Assembly (NCBI GenBank): GCA_029556615.1
Contig: JAKQDD010000209.1
Coordinates: forward strand, 1 to 64,000
DNA from: Verrucomicrobiota bacterium
GTDB lineage: Bacteria > Verrucomicrobiota > Verrucomicrobiia > Limisphaerales > J093
DNA length: 64,000 nucleotides
Direction: 5' to 3'
Numbering within the stretch: position 1 is the first letter of the stretch; each line of letters opens with the position of its first letter. The notes under the pieces were generated by a model. That model ran no database searches and was not told the origin of the DNA. It saw only the letters and a program-made list of their open reading frames with translations. Below are positions 25,380-33,780 of this stretch, piece by piece. Made by a program: the position numbers and the translations under genes.

Positions 25380-25415
25380 AATGAATCGCAACACGTTGGT
25401 GGTTGAGGGGGGGTG

Positions 25416-28115
25416 CTATGCGAGCCGGGGATACGGCTTTTCCGGGTCGACCTTGAGGTGGCGGATTGCCTCGGCAACGCGGCGCGGCTCGATTCGGCCC
25501 TTCTCGGCCAGGGCATGCAGGGTGGCAATCACCGTGCATTCGGCGTCCACCTCGAAGAACCGCCGGAGCCGCTCCCGGGTGTCGCTCCGGCCGAAGCCAT
25601 CCGTGCCGAGCGTGGTCAGCCCCCCGGGCACCCAGGGCGCGATCTGGTCGGGCACGGCCTGCAGATGATCGGACACGGCCACGAACACCCCCGGCTCGTT
25701 GCCGAGCAGGCGGGTGATTCGCGGCACCTGCCGGGGCTCGGCGGGGTGCAGTCGATTCCACCGCTGGACGCGCAGGGCGTCATTGCGCAGCAGTTTGTAG
25801 CTCGTCGCGCTCCAGACATCGGCCGAGACGTCGAACTGGTCGGCCAGGAGTTGCTGGGCCCGGAGCGCTTCATGAACGAGCGGGCCGCTTGCCAGGATCT
25901 GGGCCTGGTGAGGCAAGCCGCCCGGCCCCGCGCGGAACCGGTAGAGCCCCTCGAGAATCCCCTTCTCGGCCCCCTCGGGCATCGGCGGCATCAGGTAGTT
26001 CTCGTTGTACAGGTTCAGGTAGTAGAACACGTCTTCGCCCTGGACCATCATGCGCCGGAGGCCGTCCCGGATGATGACGGCCAGCTCGAAGGCGAACGCG
26101 GGATCATAGGTGACGAGGTTGGGCACGGTGCTGGTGAGCAGCAGACTGTGGCCGTCCTGGTGTTGAAGCCCCTCGCCGTTCAGGGTGGTTCGCCCCGCGG
26201 TCGCCCCCAGGAGGAAGCCCTTGGCCTGAATATCGCCCGCCAGCCAGAACAAGTCCCCCACCCGCTGCGGGCCGAACATCGAGTAGTAGATGTAGAAGGG
26301 AATCATCGCCACGCTGTGGCTCGCATACGCCGTTCCCGCGGCGATGAAGGAGGACATCGATCCCGCTTCGGTGATGCCTTCCTCGAGGATCTGGCCTTCG
26401 CGGCTCTCGTGGTAGTAGAGCAGCGACTTGCTATCGACCGGTTCGTAGAGTTGCCCCTGGTGCGCGTAGATCCCGATCTCCCGGAACAGGGCGTCCATCC
26501 CGAAGGTCCGGGCCTCGTCCGGGATGATCGGCACGAGCCTTCGCCCGATCCCCGGGTGCCGCAACATCACGCTCAGCAGGCGGACGAACGCCATGGTCGT
26601 CGACACCGGCAGTTTCCCGGAGCCCTTGAGGAACTCGCTGTAAAACCCGGGCTCGGGCACATCGAGCGGCGGCGCCGTCACCCGGCGCTGCGGCAGGAAC
26701 CCGCCCAGCGCCTCGCGCCGTTCCCGGAGATAGCCTGCTGCCGGGCTTTCGGGCGGCGGCCGATAGAACGGGGTTTCGGCGATCTCCTCGTCCCGGATCG
26801 GCACATGGAAGCGGGCCCGGAACTCCCGGAGCTCCTTCTCATTGAGCTTCTTCTGCTGGTGGGTGATATTGCGGCCCTCGCCGGCCTCGCCCAGGCCGTA
26901 GCCCTTGATCGTCTTGGCGAGGATGACCGTGGGCGATCCCCGGTGAGCGACGGCGGCCGCGTAAGCGGCGTAGACCTTGGCCGGGTCATGTCCTCCGCGC
27001 AGGAGCTTTCGGATCTGGTCATCGGTGAGGTGGCTGACAAGGTCCACCAGCTGCGGGTAGCGGCCGAAGAAGTGGCGGCGGGTGTAGCTGCCGGGCTCGA
27101 CGGAGTACTTTTGGTAGTCGCCGTCCACGGCCTCCTCCATCCGCTTGACCAACAAGCCGGTGCGGTCGGCGGCGAGCAACGGATCCCAGTCCGACCCCCA
27201 GATCACCTTGATCACGTTCCAGCCTGCGCCGCGAAAGGCCGCTTCGAGCTCCTGGATGATCTTGCCGTTGCCGCGCACCGGACCGTCCAGCCGCTGCAGG
27301 TTGCAGTTCACCACCCAGACCAGGTTGTCCAGGTGTTCCCTCGCCGCCAGCGTCAGCGCCCCGAGCGTCTCCGGCTCGTCGCTTTCGCCGTCGCCGACAA
27401 AGCACCAGACCCGGGGCTCGGGGTCGGAGACGAGGCCGCGCGCCCTGAGGTACCGGTTGAAGCGCGCCTGATAGATCGACAACAGCGGGCCCAGTCCCAT
27501 GGACACCGTCGGGAACTGCCAGAAATCAGGCATCAGATACGGGTGCGGGTAGGACGAGAGCCCGCCGCCGTCGGCCAGCTCCTGCCGGAAATGCTGCAGG
27601 TGGGACTCCTCGAGCCGGCCCTCGAGAAAAGCTCTCGCGTAGATGCCGGGTGCGGCGTGGCCTTGAAAGTAGACCATGTCCGCCGGGTGCCCGTTCCCGG
27701 CGCCGCGGAAGAAGTGGTTAAAGCCGACCTCGTACAACGTGGCGCTCGAGGCGAACGTCGAGATATGACCGCCCAGTCCGTTGTGCTGCCGGTTCGCATT
27801 CACGACCATGGCCATGGCGTTCCAGCGGATGTAGCTCTTGATCTCCCGCTCGAGGGCGCGATCTCCGGGCATGGGCGGCTGCCGATCGGCAAGGATGGTA
27901 TTGACGTAGGGGGTGCTGATCGGCAGGGGCGCCGGGAGCCCGGCTGCCCGGAGACCGCCCAGGAGACCGGTCAGGAACCGGCCGGCCTGATCCGGCCGCT
28001 GCTGCTTGAGGGCCAGCTCGAGCAGGTCCTGGTAGGCGGTGAACCAGCGGCGGTCTGTGCCCTCGCCGCCGGCCTCGGGCGGGATTGAAGCGGGTGCGGG
28101 TGAAGCGGTTTCCAT
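25416..28115 (-). CDS. aceE: Pyruvate dehydrogenase E1 component (homodimeric)
   Basis: An 899-aa thiamine-diphosphate enzyme that decarboxylates pyruvate and acetylates the E2 lipoyl group. The length and single-chain form match the AceE type, not the alpha/beta type. The ThDP-binding motif runs from VGDGESDEPE at about 238 to NCNLQRLDG. The N-terminal SYIRWNAMAMV and NGLGGHISTFASSATLYEVG segments and the GITEAGSMSSFIAAGTAYA stretch are characteristic of the family. Its gene is followed by aceF and lpdA in the same direction, and the aryl-CoA genes lie upstream on the same strand. The ATG at 28115 gives the usual N-terminus. Confidence 0.95.
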   Translation of the reverse strand: METASPAPASIPPEAGGEGTDRRWFTAYQDLLELALKQQRPDQAGRFLTGLLGGLRAAGLPAPLPISTPYVNTILADRQPPMPGDRALEREIKSYIRWNAMAMVVNANRQHNGLGGHISTFASSATLYEVGFNHFFRGAGNGHPADMVYFQGHAAPGIYARAFLEGRLEESHLQHFRQELADGGGLSSYPHPYLMPDFWQFPTVSMGLGPLLSIYQARFNRYLRARGLVSDPEPRVWCFVGDGESDEPETLGALTLAAREHLDNLVWVVNCNLQRLDGPVRGNGKIIQELEAAFRGAGWNVIKVIWGSDWDPLLAADRTGLLVKRMEEAVDGDYQKYSVEPGSYTRRHFFGRYPQLVDLVSHLTDDQIRKLLRGGHDPAKVYAAYAAAVAHRGSPTVILAKTIKGYGLGEAGEGRNITHQQKKLNEKELREFRARFHVPIRDEEIAETPFYRPPPESPAAGYLRERREALGGFLPQRRVTAPPLDVPEPGFYSEFLKGSGKLPVSTTMAFVRLLSVMLRHPGIGRRLVPIIPDEARTFGMDALFREIGIYAHQGQLYEPVDSKSLLYYHESREGQILEEGITEAGSMSSFIAAGTAYASHSVAMIPFYIYYSMFGPQRVGDLFWLAGDIQAKGFLLGATAGRTTLNGEGLQHQDGHSLLLTSTVPNLVTYDPAFAFELAVIIRDGLRRMMVQGEDVFYYLNLYNENYLMPPMPEGAEKGILEGLYRFRAGPGGLPHQAQILASGPLVHEALRAQQLLADQFDVSADVWSATSYKLLRNDALRVQRWNRLHPAEPRQVPRITRLLGNEPGVFVAVSDHLQAVPDQIAPWVPGGLTTLGTDGFGRSDTRERLRRFFEVDAECTVIATLHALAEKGRIEPRRVAEAIRHLKVDPEKPYPRLA

Positions 28116-28142
28116 GCTCTGTTCGTCGGTTGGCGATTGGGT

Positions 28143-28559
28143 TCAGGAGGCGGCCGGGGGGAGACCGGGCAACGCGTCGCGCTTGCGATAGACCATGCCC
28201 TGGAACACCGCCACCAGGTCGCCGGTCTCATCCCGGAGCTCGACCTGGTAGGTGCCCACTTTGAAGCTGCGGGCGACCTCCCGGGCATCGGCGCGCACCA
28301 GGCCGTTCTGGACGGATTTCACGAAGGCGATGCTGGCGTTGATGGCGACGGCGACGGTCCCGTGGGAGTTGGCGGCGGCGGCAAACGCGAAATCCGCGAG
28401 CGTGAAGAGCGCGCCGCCGTGCGCTCCTTCGATGCCATTCCAATGTTCCGGGCCGACGAGCATCTGCGCGGTGGCGCGGCCCGGGGCGACTTCGAGCAGC
28501 CGGATCCCCGCGCGTTGCGCGAAGTGATCACGCTCGAAGAACTGCTTGATGGCGTCCAT
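28143..28559 (-). CDS. paaI: PaaI-type hotdog thioesterase
   Basis: A 138-aa acyl-CoA thioesterase of the hotdog fold. The PaaI/HGG signature HGGALFTLADFAFA appears at about residues 47-60, preceded by HWNGIEGA. The SIAFVKSV segment matches the second half of the fold. PaaI hydrolyses phenylacetyl-CoA and ring-hydroxylated derivatives, protecting the CoA pool. Its position between a PaaK-ACT pair and aceE supports an aryl-CoA substrate, though short-chain acyl-CoAs cannot be excluded. It lies 27 bp upstream of aceE and 93 bp downstream of the ACT gene on the same strand. Confidence 0.85.
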   Translation of the reverse strand: MDAIKQFFERDHFAQRAGIRLLEVAPGRATAQMLVGPEHWNGIEGAHGGALFTLADFAFAAAANSHGTVAVAINASIAFVKSVQNGLVRADAREVARSFKVGTYQVELRDETGDLVAVFQGMVYRKRDALPGLPPAAS

Positions 28560-28652
28560 AGACTGCCGCTCTCTGCCGGCGGCGGGGGCCGGGCACTGGG
28601 CGGTGCGTCTCCTTGCCGCAGCGATCCATGCCGGCCTCCGATCCTCTCCGGT

Positions 28653-29093
28653 TCACCCGCTGAGGCGCTCGTACAACTCGCGGGCGCTCACGACGCTGAC
28701 ATGGTTGACCTGGAGCGCCTGGATCGCCATCTCCGGGTTGTCGAATCGGAAGAGCATGAGGCCCTTGCCCCCCTGTTTGGCGGTGAAGGCGTACATGTAC
28801 TCGACGTTGATGCTGGCCCGCTCGATGACCTCGAGCAGCTCCGCCAGGCCGCCGGGCCGGTCCGGCACGTCGAGGGCCACCACGTCCGTCACGTGCACCG
28901 CCCACCCGTGCCGTTCGAGCACCTCCCGCGCCTTCTCCCATTCGTGGACCACCAGGCGCAGGATCCCGAACTGCCGGGTATCGGCGAGGGCGAAGGTCTG
29001 GATGTTGACGCCGGCTGTGGCCAGCACCCGGCAGGGAGCGCTCAGCGCCCCCGGCCGGTTCTCCAGGAATATCGACAGTTGCTTCAGAGTCAT
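28653..29093 (-). CDS. Tandem ACT-domain protein
   Basis: A 146-aa protein made of two ACT domains (residues about 3-70 and 72-140). Each has the start of a ligand-binding beta-alpha turn: ENRPGALSAPCRVLATAGVN and PDRPGGLAELLEVIERASIN. No catalytic domain is attached. Free-standing double ACT proteins beside paaK and iorAB genes are recurrent in anaerobic and fermentative bacteria. They probably sense aromatic or branched-chain amino acids, but the partner is unproven. It starts three bases after the paaK stop, so it is co-translated. A second protein of the same design lies at 33231-33659. Confidence 0.85.
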   Translation of the reverse strand: MTLKQLSIFLENRPGALSAPCRVLATAGVNIQTFALADTRQFGILRLVVHEWEKAREVLERHGWAVHVTDVVALDVPDRPGGLAELLEVIERASINVEYMYAFTAKQGGKGLMLFRFDNPEMAIQALQVNHVSVVSARELYERLSG

Positions 29094-29096
29094 AGG

Positions 29097-30422
29097 TCAG
29101 AGCTTCCGTTTGTCCACCACGCGCCGCGCCTTGCCCTCGCTCCGCTGGAGGGTGCGTGGCGCCACCAGCCGCACGTCGGCCCGCAGCCCGGTGACGCTCT
29201 CGATCGAGTGCCCCAGCTGCTTCTGCAGTTTCTCGAGCGCCCCCACCGTGTCGCTGAAGAACTCCGAGGTCACCTCGACCTGGACTTCGAGGGTGTCGAG
29301 GCCCCGCTGGCGGTCGACGATGATCTGATAATGGGGGAGGGTGCCTTCCGCGGCCAGGAGCGCCGCCTCGATCTGGGACGGGAACAAATTGACCCCGCGG
29401 ATGATGAGCATGTCGTCGCTCCGCCGCCCAATCCGGCGGATCCGCCGCAGCGTCCGGCCGCACGCGCAAAGCTCGGGTTCGAGCGTCGTGATGTCCCGCG
29501 TCCGGTACCGGATCATCGGCATCGCCCGCTTGCAGAGAGTGGTCAGCACCAGCTCGCCTTCGGTCCCGTCCGGCAGCACCGCGCCGCTCTCCGGATCGAT
29601 GATCTCCGGATAGAACATGTCCTCGAAAAGGTGCGGTCCCTTCTGGTGGCGGCACTCCATCGCGACGCCGGGGCCGATGATCTCGGAGAGCCCGTAGATG
29701 TCGTAGGCCTTGATCCCGCTCTCCGCCTCGATCCGCTGGCGCATCGATTCCGTCCACGGTTCCGCCCCGAACACGCCGGTTCGGAGCGGCAGATCCTTGA
29801 GCGGCACGCCGACCTCGGCGGCCCGCTCGATCAGGTGGAGGAAGTAGCTGGGCGTGCAGCAGATCACCGTCACCGCAAAATCCTTCAGCACCATGATTTG
29901 CCGCTCGGTGTTGCCTCCGGAGATCGGGATCACGCTTGCCCCGAGCGCTTCGGCGCCGTAATGCGCGCCCAGGCCGCCGGTGAACAGCCCGTACCCGTAG
30001 GCATTCTGGACGATATCCCGCCGGTGGACCCCGCAGGCGGCAAAACTGCGCAGCATCACCTGCGACCAGTCGTTCAGGTCCTCCTGGGTGTAGCCCACCA
30101 CGATCGGTTTGCCGGTCGTCCCGCTCGACGCGTGGAATCGCACCACCTCTTCGAGGGGGCTGGCAAACAGGCCAAACGGGTACGCATCCCGAAGGTCGGT
30201 CTTGACCGTGAAGGGCAGCAGCGCGACATCCTCGAGGCTCCGCACCCGCGCCGGGGTCAGCCCCCGCTCGTCCATCCGCTGGCGAAACAACGCCACGCGT
30301 TCGTAGGCGCGCTGCACGATCGCCTGCATCCGCCGCAACTGAAGCTCCCGCAGCCGCGCCAGCGGCAGGAAATCCATGGCGCTGGCAGGATGAAACGGTC
30401 CAGGTTGATGGGACTTGCTCAT
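29097..30422 (-). CDS. paaK: Phenylacetate-CoA ligase (paralogue 1)
   Basis: A 441-aa AMP-forming ligase that activates phenylacetate or related aryl acids to the CoA thioester. The ATP-binding loop is [10 protein letters not shown] (about 95-104). The adenylation core continues with [10 protein letters not shown] and the motif [12 protein letters not shown]. Small Cys residues in [10 protein letters not shown] resemble the family's conserved segment. The C-terminal AMP-binding domain ends [18 protein letters not shown] at 30422 lies seven bases after the iorB stop. An in-frame ATG at 30485 would extend into iorB and is less likely. The context with iorAB suggests handling of arylacetates from aromatic amino-acid breakdown. 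Confidence 0.9.
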   Translation of the reverse strand: MSKSHQPGPFHPASAMDFLPLARLRELQLRRMQAIVQRAYERVALFRQRMDERGLTPARVRSLEDVALLPFTVKTDLRDAYPFGLFASPLEEVVRFHASSGTTGKPIVVGYTQEDLNDWSQVMLRSFAACGVHRRDIVQNAYGYGLFTGGLGAHYGAEALGASVIPISGGNTERQIMVLKDFAVTVICCTPSYFLHLIERAAEVGVPLKDLPLRTGVFGAEPWTESMRQRIEAESGIKAYDIYGLSEIIGPGVAMECRHQKGPHLFEDMFYPEIIDPESGAVLPDGTEGELVLTTLCKRAMPMIRYRTRDITTLEPELCACGRTLRRIRRIGRRSDDMLIIRGVNLFPSQIEAALLAAEGTLPHYQIIVDRQRGLDTLEVQVEVTSEFFSDTVGALEKLQKQLGHSIESVTGLRADVRLVAPRTLQRSEGKARRVVDKRKL

Positions 30423-30429
30423 GGGTATC

Positions 30430-30918
30430 TCAGGCGGCAGGGCCGGCGCCCGCCCGGCCGAGGGCAAACGCGCGGCAGTTGGCATCGAACCACGTTTCCG
30501 GGAATTGCGCCCGAAGCGCCTCGCGCCAGTGGGACTCGGGCACGTCGAGATGGGCGCTGAGGGTCCCGAGCAGGGCGACGTTCAGGCTCTTCCGGCTTGG
30601 CAGCTCCTCGGGCGACACGGCCGCCGGGGTGATGATCAGACCCCCGGGCCGGAGCAGGTGGCGGTGCACCTCGACCTGGTCCTCGGCCAGCACCACCAGG
30701 TAGTCCGCCTCCCCCGCCGGGACCATGGGGCTGAACACCCGGGGGCCGAATCGGATGTCGCTCTGCACCGAGCCGCCGCGCTGCGCCATCCCGTGCACCT
30801 CGCTCTTCTTCACGTCGTGTCCGGATCGGACCAGGGCGTCGCCCAGGACATCCGAGGCCTTGAGCACACCCTGACCCCCGAGACCCGCAATGACGATGTT
30901 GGTCACCTCAGCCGGCAC
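30430..30918 (-). CDS. iorB: Indolepyruvate oxidoreductase subunit beta
   Basis: A 162-aa gamma-type domain subunit of the 2-oxoacid:ferredoxin oxidoreductases. The Rossmann-like start [20 protein letters not shown] and [20 protein letters not shown] are diagnostic of IorB. The protein is short for the family, ending soon after [13 protein letters not shown]. It pairs with IorA to convert arylpyruvates to aryl-acetyl-CoA with reduction of ferredoxin. The gene overlaps the end of iorA by 11 bp and runs into paaK, so the three form one operon. ATG at 30918 is the natural start. Confidence 0.9.
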   Translation of the reverse strand: MPAEVTNIVIAGLGGQGVLKASDVLGDALVRSGHDVKKSEVHGMAQRGGSVQSDIRFGPRVFSPMVPAGEADYLVVLAEDQVEVHRHLLRPGGLIITPAAVSPEELPSRKSLNVALLGTLSAHLDVPESHWREALRAQFPETWFDANCRAFALGRAGAGPAA

Positions 30919-32527
30919 AGGCGGTTCCTCCCTTCGCTTCGGCGCTGGCGCGCTCGTAGTCCTTGAGTCGCTTGGCGATCAAAATGCAGGGGCGCCGCGC
31001 GATCAGCACGCACACCTCGCCGCTCGCCAGGCAGTCGTCGAGCGCCTGCTCGAAGTCGTTCGAACCCGCGTGCGGCTCGACCACGGCCACGCGGCGGATG
31101 CCCAGGGCGCGGGCCAGGTCTTCGATGACGACTTTCCGGGTGGGTTCGTGGTTCAGGCGCCGGCCGGTGCCCGGGTGTTCCTGGTGCCCGGTCATGGCCG
31201 TGGTCGAGTTGTCCAGGATGATCAGCACGTGGCCGCCGGGCGGCGGGTTGTAGACCATTTCCACCAGGCCGCTGATCCCGCTGTGCATGAACGTGCTGTC
31301 GCCGATCACGCTGACCACGCGCCGGGCCTCGTCGGCGGGCAGCACGTGTCGCAGCCCCAGCCCCACGCCCAGGCTCGCCCCCATGCAGACACAGGAGTCC
31401 ATCGCTTCAAACGGCGGCAGCACCCCCAGGGTGTAGCAGCCGATGTCGCCCGCCACAATGCACCCTTTCCGGCGCAGCGCGTCAAACACCAGCCGGTACT
31501 GGCAGGCGTCGCACAATTGCGGCGGTTTCCCCGGCACCCGGGACGGCTCCGGCGTCTCGTCGCCCGCCAGGATCCGCCGGACCCGCGGCACGTTCAGCTC
31601 GCCGAACCGGAACACCGCCGGCTTGCCGTCGACGGCGATGCCCACGGCGCGCAGGGCATCGACCAGCCAGGGATCCCCTTCCTCGATGACCACGCAGCGT
31701 TCCACGCTCCGGGCAAAGGCGGCGATCCGCTGCAGGGGCAGGGGGTACGTCATCCCCAACTTCAGCAGCTGCGCCGCCGGCGCCGCCTCGCGGGCGTGCA
31801 TCACCGAAATCCCCGAAGCGATGATTCCCAGGGTGGCGTCGCCGGGAAGGATCGGATTGAACGACGACGTTTCGTTGTAGGCCTGCAATTCGTCGAGCTT
31901 GGCCCGCAGCCGGCGGTGGGCCGGACGGGCGTAGGCCGGGATCATGACCCGGCCGGGGATGTTGCGCACGAAGGCCGGGGCGGGCACGACCGCCGCCGGC
32001 TCGCGGGGCTGGACGAGGGTCTTGCTGTGGCAGACGCGGGTGGTCACCCGCACCAGCACCGGCAAGCCCCATCGCTCCGAGATCCCCACTGCCGCCCGCG
32101 TGAACTCGTAGGCCTCCTGTGAATCGGACGGTTCGAGCATCGGCACTCCCGCCGCCACGGCATAATGCCGGTTGTCCTGCTCGTTCTGGCTCGAGGCCAT
32201 TCCCGGATCGTCGGCCGAGATCACAATCAAGGCGCCGGTGACCCCCGTGTAGGCGAGCGTGAAGAGCGGATCGGCGGCCACGTTCAGCCCCACATGCTTC
32301 ATGGTGACCAGGGCCCGCCCGCCTCCGTAGGCCACGCCTGCCCCCACCTCGAGTGCCACTTTCTCGTTCGGCGACCATTGCGCCCGCCCGCCCAGGGCCG
32401 AAAACGCCTCGAGAATCTCCGTCGACGGCGTTCCGGGATAGCCGGTTCCCAACGCCACGCCCTCGTGCCGCGCCGCCAGGGCGATCGCCTCGTCTCCGCT
32501 CAACAACATCCGTTCCATCGCAGCCAT
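30908..32527 (-). CDS. iorA: Indolepyruvate oxidoreductase subunit alpha, lacking the ferredoxin domain
   Basis: A 539-aa catalytic subunit that binds ThDP and decarboxylates aromatic 2-oxoacids. The N-terminal pyrimidine-binding domain contains GTGYPGTPSTEILEAF, and a central domain follows. The ThDP/pyrophosphate domain has the LCDACQYR segment (the family usually has LCPGCPHR), then GDIGCYTLG and GDSTFMHSGISGLVEMVYN. The protein ends at RRPCILIAKRLKD and a short tail. The usual C-terminal domain with two four-cysteine clusters for [4Fe-4S] is absent, and I see no frameshift remnant before iorB. ATG at 32527 was chosen; ATG at 32518 is equally plausible. Confidence 0.88.
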   Translation of the reverse strand: MAAMERMLLSGDEAIALAARHEGVALGTGYPGTPSTEILEAFSALGGRAQWSPNEKVALEVGAGVAYGGGRALVTMKHVGLNVAADPLFTLAYTGVTGALIVISADDPGMASSQNEQDNRHYAVAAGVPMLEPSDSQEAYEFTRAAVGISERWGLPVLVRVTTRVCHSKTLVQPREPAAVVPAPAFVRNIPGRVMIPAYARPAHRRLRAKLDELQAYNETSSFNPILPGDATLGIIASGISVMHAREAAPAAQLLKLGMTYPLPLQRIAAFARSVERCVVIEEGDPWLVDALRAVGIAVDGKPAVFRFGELNVPRVRRILAGDETPEPSRVPGKPPQLCDACQYRLVFDALRRKGCIVAGDIGCYTLGVLPPFEAMDSCVCMGASLGVGLGLRHVLPADEARRVVSVIGDSTFMHSGISGLVEMVYNPPPGGHVLIILDNSTTAMTGHQEHPGTGRRLNHEPTRKVVIEDLARALGIRRVAVVEPHAGSNDFEQALDDCLASGEVCVLIARRPCILIAKRLKDYERASAEAKGGTACAG

Positions 32528-32784
32528 AAGATCGTACCGCAGGCCGCGCCGGAGAGCCCGCTCTGCAACCCTGCGCTCCCGGCTGGCAATGCGCAGCATT
32601 CGGGAAACCGGGGGTTTTGGCCAGAAGAAATCACGGCCCCGAGCCGGAGCCCGAACGACTGCGAATCCGTCGAAACGCGCTGGACAACGGGCGGAGCCTG
32701 AGCAGAATGGCCTCACCGATGGATGTCGCGTGCGCGGCCCGCGTCAGGGCGACACGACCGACACCACAGACACGAGATCTTGTT
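32528..32784. other. Divergent intergenic region between iorA and the YbjN gene
   Basis: A gap of 257 bp that should contain promoters for both directions. The frames running through it (extensions of the flanking genes) are GC-rich and without domain character. I could not identify convincing -35/-10 boxes, an operator palindrome or a riboswitch. Confidence 0.4.
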
Positions 32785-33186
32785 ATGGACGACCTGATTA
32801 CGCCCGAGAACGTCACCAAGGAACTGCTGAAGTCCGTCTTTGACGACGCCTTCATGGAAACGTCGTATGACGACGACGGCGATCTGCGGGTCAAGGAAGA
32901 CTGCAGCTGCTTCGTCATGATCCGAAAGGACCGCATCCGGCTCCTCTCGGTCTGGGGCTTCAAGAGCAGCGTCAGCGAGCAACAGAAACTCGAGTTCGTC
33001 AACCGCGTCAACTCGGAGTACATCATCGTCCGTGCCACCGCCGGCACGAAGAACATCCTCTTCTTCGACTACGACATCCCGCTTGCCGGCGGCATCCCCA
33101 AGCGGACGCTCGTCCTGACCACCAAGCGGTTCCTGTCGATCCCGAGACCCGCGGTGTGCGAGTATGGCGGCGACCTTGTCGACTGA
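32785..33186 (+). CDS. YbjN-like (DUF1790) small protein
   Basis: A 133-aa acidic cytosolic protein. The alpha-beta organisation (KELLKSVFDDAFMET, DGDLRVKEDCSCFVMI, then LLSVWGFK) matches the YbjN/type III secretion chaperone-like fold. Members are linked to stress responses or act as small binding proteins, but no function can be assigned here. ATG at 32785 starts a strongly acidic protein. The longer reading frame upstream is Arg/Ala-rich and probably not translated. It is transcribed away from iorA, and its 3' end faces the second ACT gene. Confidence 0.7.
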   Translation: MDDLITPENVTKELLKSVFDDAFMETSYDDDGDLRVKEDCSCFVMIRKDRIRLLSVWGFKSSVSEQQKLEFVNRVNSEYIIVRATAGTKNILFFDYDIPLAGGIPKRTLVLTTKRFLSIPRPAVCEYGGDLVD

Positions 33187-33194
33187 CCGCGCCA

Positions 33195-33227
33195 CCCCGG
33201 CTGCGGCCAGGCCGTGGGCGGCCGGGG
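33195..33227. terminator. Possible bidirectional terminator hairpin
   Basis: CCCCGGCTGC and GCGGCCGGGG form a 10-bp stem (one G-U pair) with a 13-nt loop in the 44-bp gap between two convergent genes. There is no clear T-run on either strand, so a terminator role is inferred from position and structure only. Confidence 0.35.
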
Positions 33228-33230
33228 ATT

Positions 33231-33659
33231 CTACAGCGTCCCGACCTCCTCGGCGCTGAGCGGGAAGATCTGTTCGAGGGCCAGCAGCTCCCGCGCCCGG
33301 GGCGCGTCCTTGACTTCGAGGAGCAGGACCGTGCGCCCGCTTACCACGAAGGCCGACGCATTGTCGATGTTGACCTGATTCCTCGCGAGCACCTCGGCCA
33401 CCTTGGAAAGCCCGCCCGGTTTGTCCTCGACATCCAGGGCGAGCACCTCGACGGTCGAGACCGGAAGCCCCTCCTCCTTCAGCCGGGCGTAGGCCGTCCC
33501 TGTCTGGTCCACGAGCAGCTTGATCACCCCGAACGCTTCGCTGCTGGCGATCGTCACCCACCGGATATTCAGCCCCGCGTTCGCCAGCACCCGCGTCACC
33601 CGCGCCAGTTGACCGGTCTTGTTTTCCGCAAACACCGCCAGGAGATGCAATGCGCTCAT
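33231..33659 (-). CDS. Tandem ACT-domain protein (second copy)
   Basis: A 142-aa double ACT protein, same architecture as the one at 28653-29093. The domains start at about residues 3 and 70, with AENKTGQLARVTRVLANAGL and EDKPGGLSKVAEVLARNQVN as the ligand-binding turns. No fused enzyme is present. It probably acts as a small-molecule sensor. It lies close to the second paaK gene, but the DUF1080 gene on the other strand intervenes, so it is not in the same operon. ATG at 33659 is chosen because the domain begins directly there. Confidence 0.8.
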   Translation of the reverse strand: MSALHLLAVFAENKTGQLARVTRVLANAGLNIRWVTIASSEAFGVIKLLVDQTGTAYARLKEEGLPVSTVEVLALDVEDKPGGLSKVAEVLARNQVNIDNASAFVVSGRTVLLLEVKDAPRARELLALEQIFPLSAEEVGTL

Positions 33660-33780
33660 AACTTGCTGTTCCCGATGCTGCTTGCCGTCCAGCATGCGAG
33701 CCGCCCCGGGCCCGTGTAAAGACCGATTGCGGTCCTTCCCCCGTTGACGGCGTCGTAATCCCGCGTCATCCTGACCCCCC

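Noticed and set aside
25413-28088. An 891-codon open frame on the + strand
   Set aside because: It is antisense to aceE, has no recognisable domain and shows the Arg/Gly/His-rich composition of a frame opposite a high-GC gene.
31480-31520. LCDACQYR in IorA as a degenerate ferredoxin cluster
   Set aside because: It aligns with the LCPGCPHR segment of the ThDP domain in IorA, not with the C-terminal [4Fe-4S] domain.
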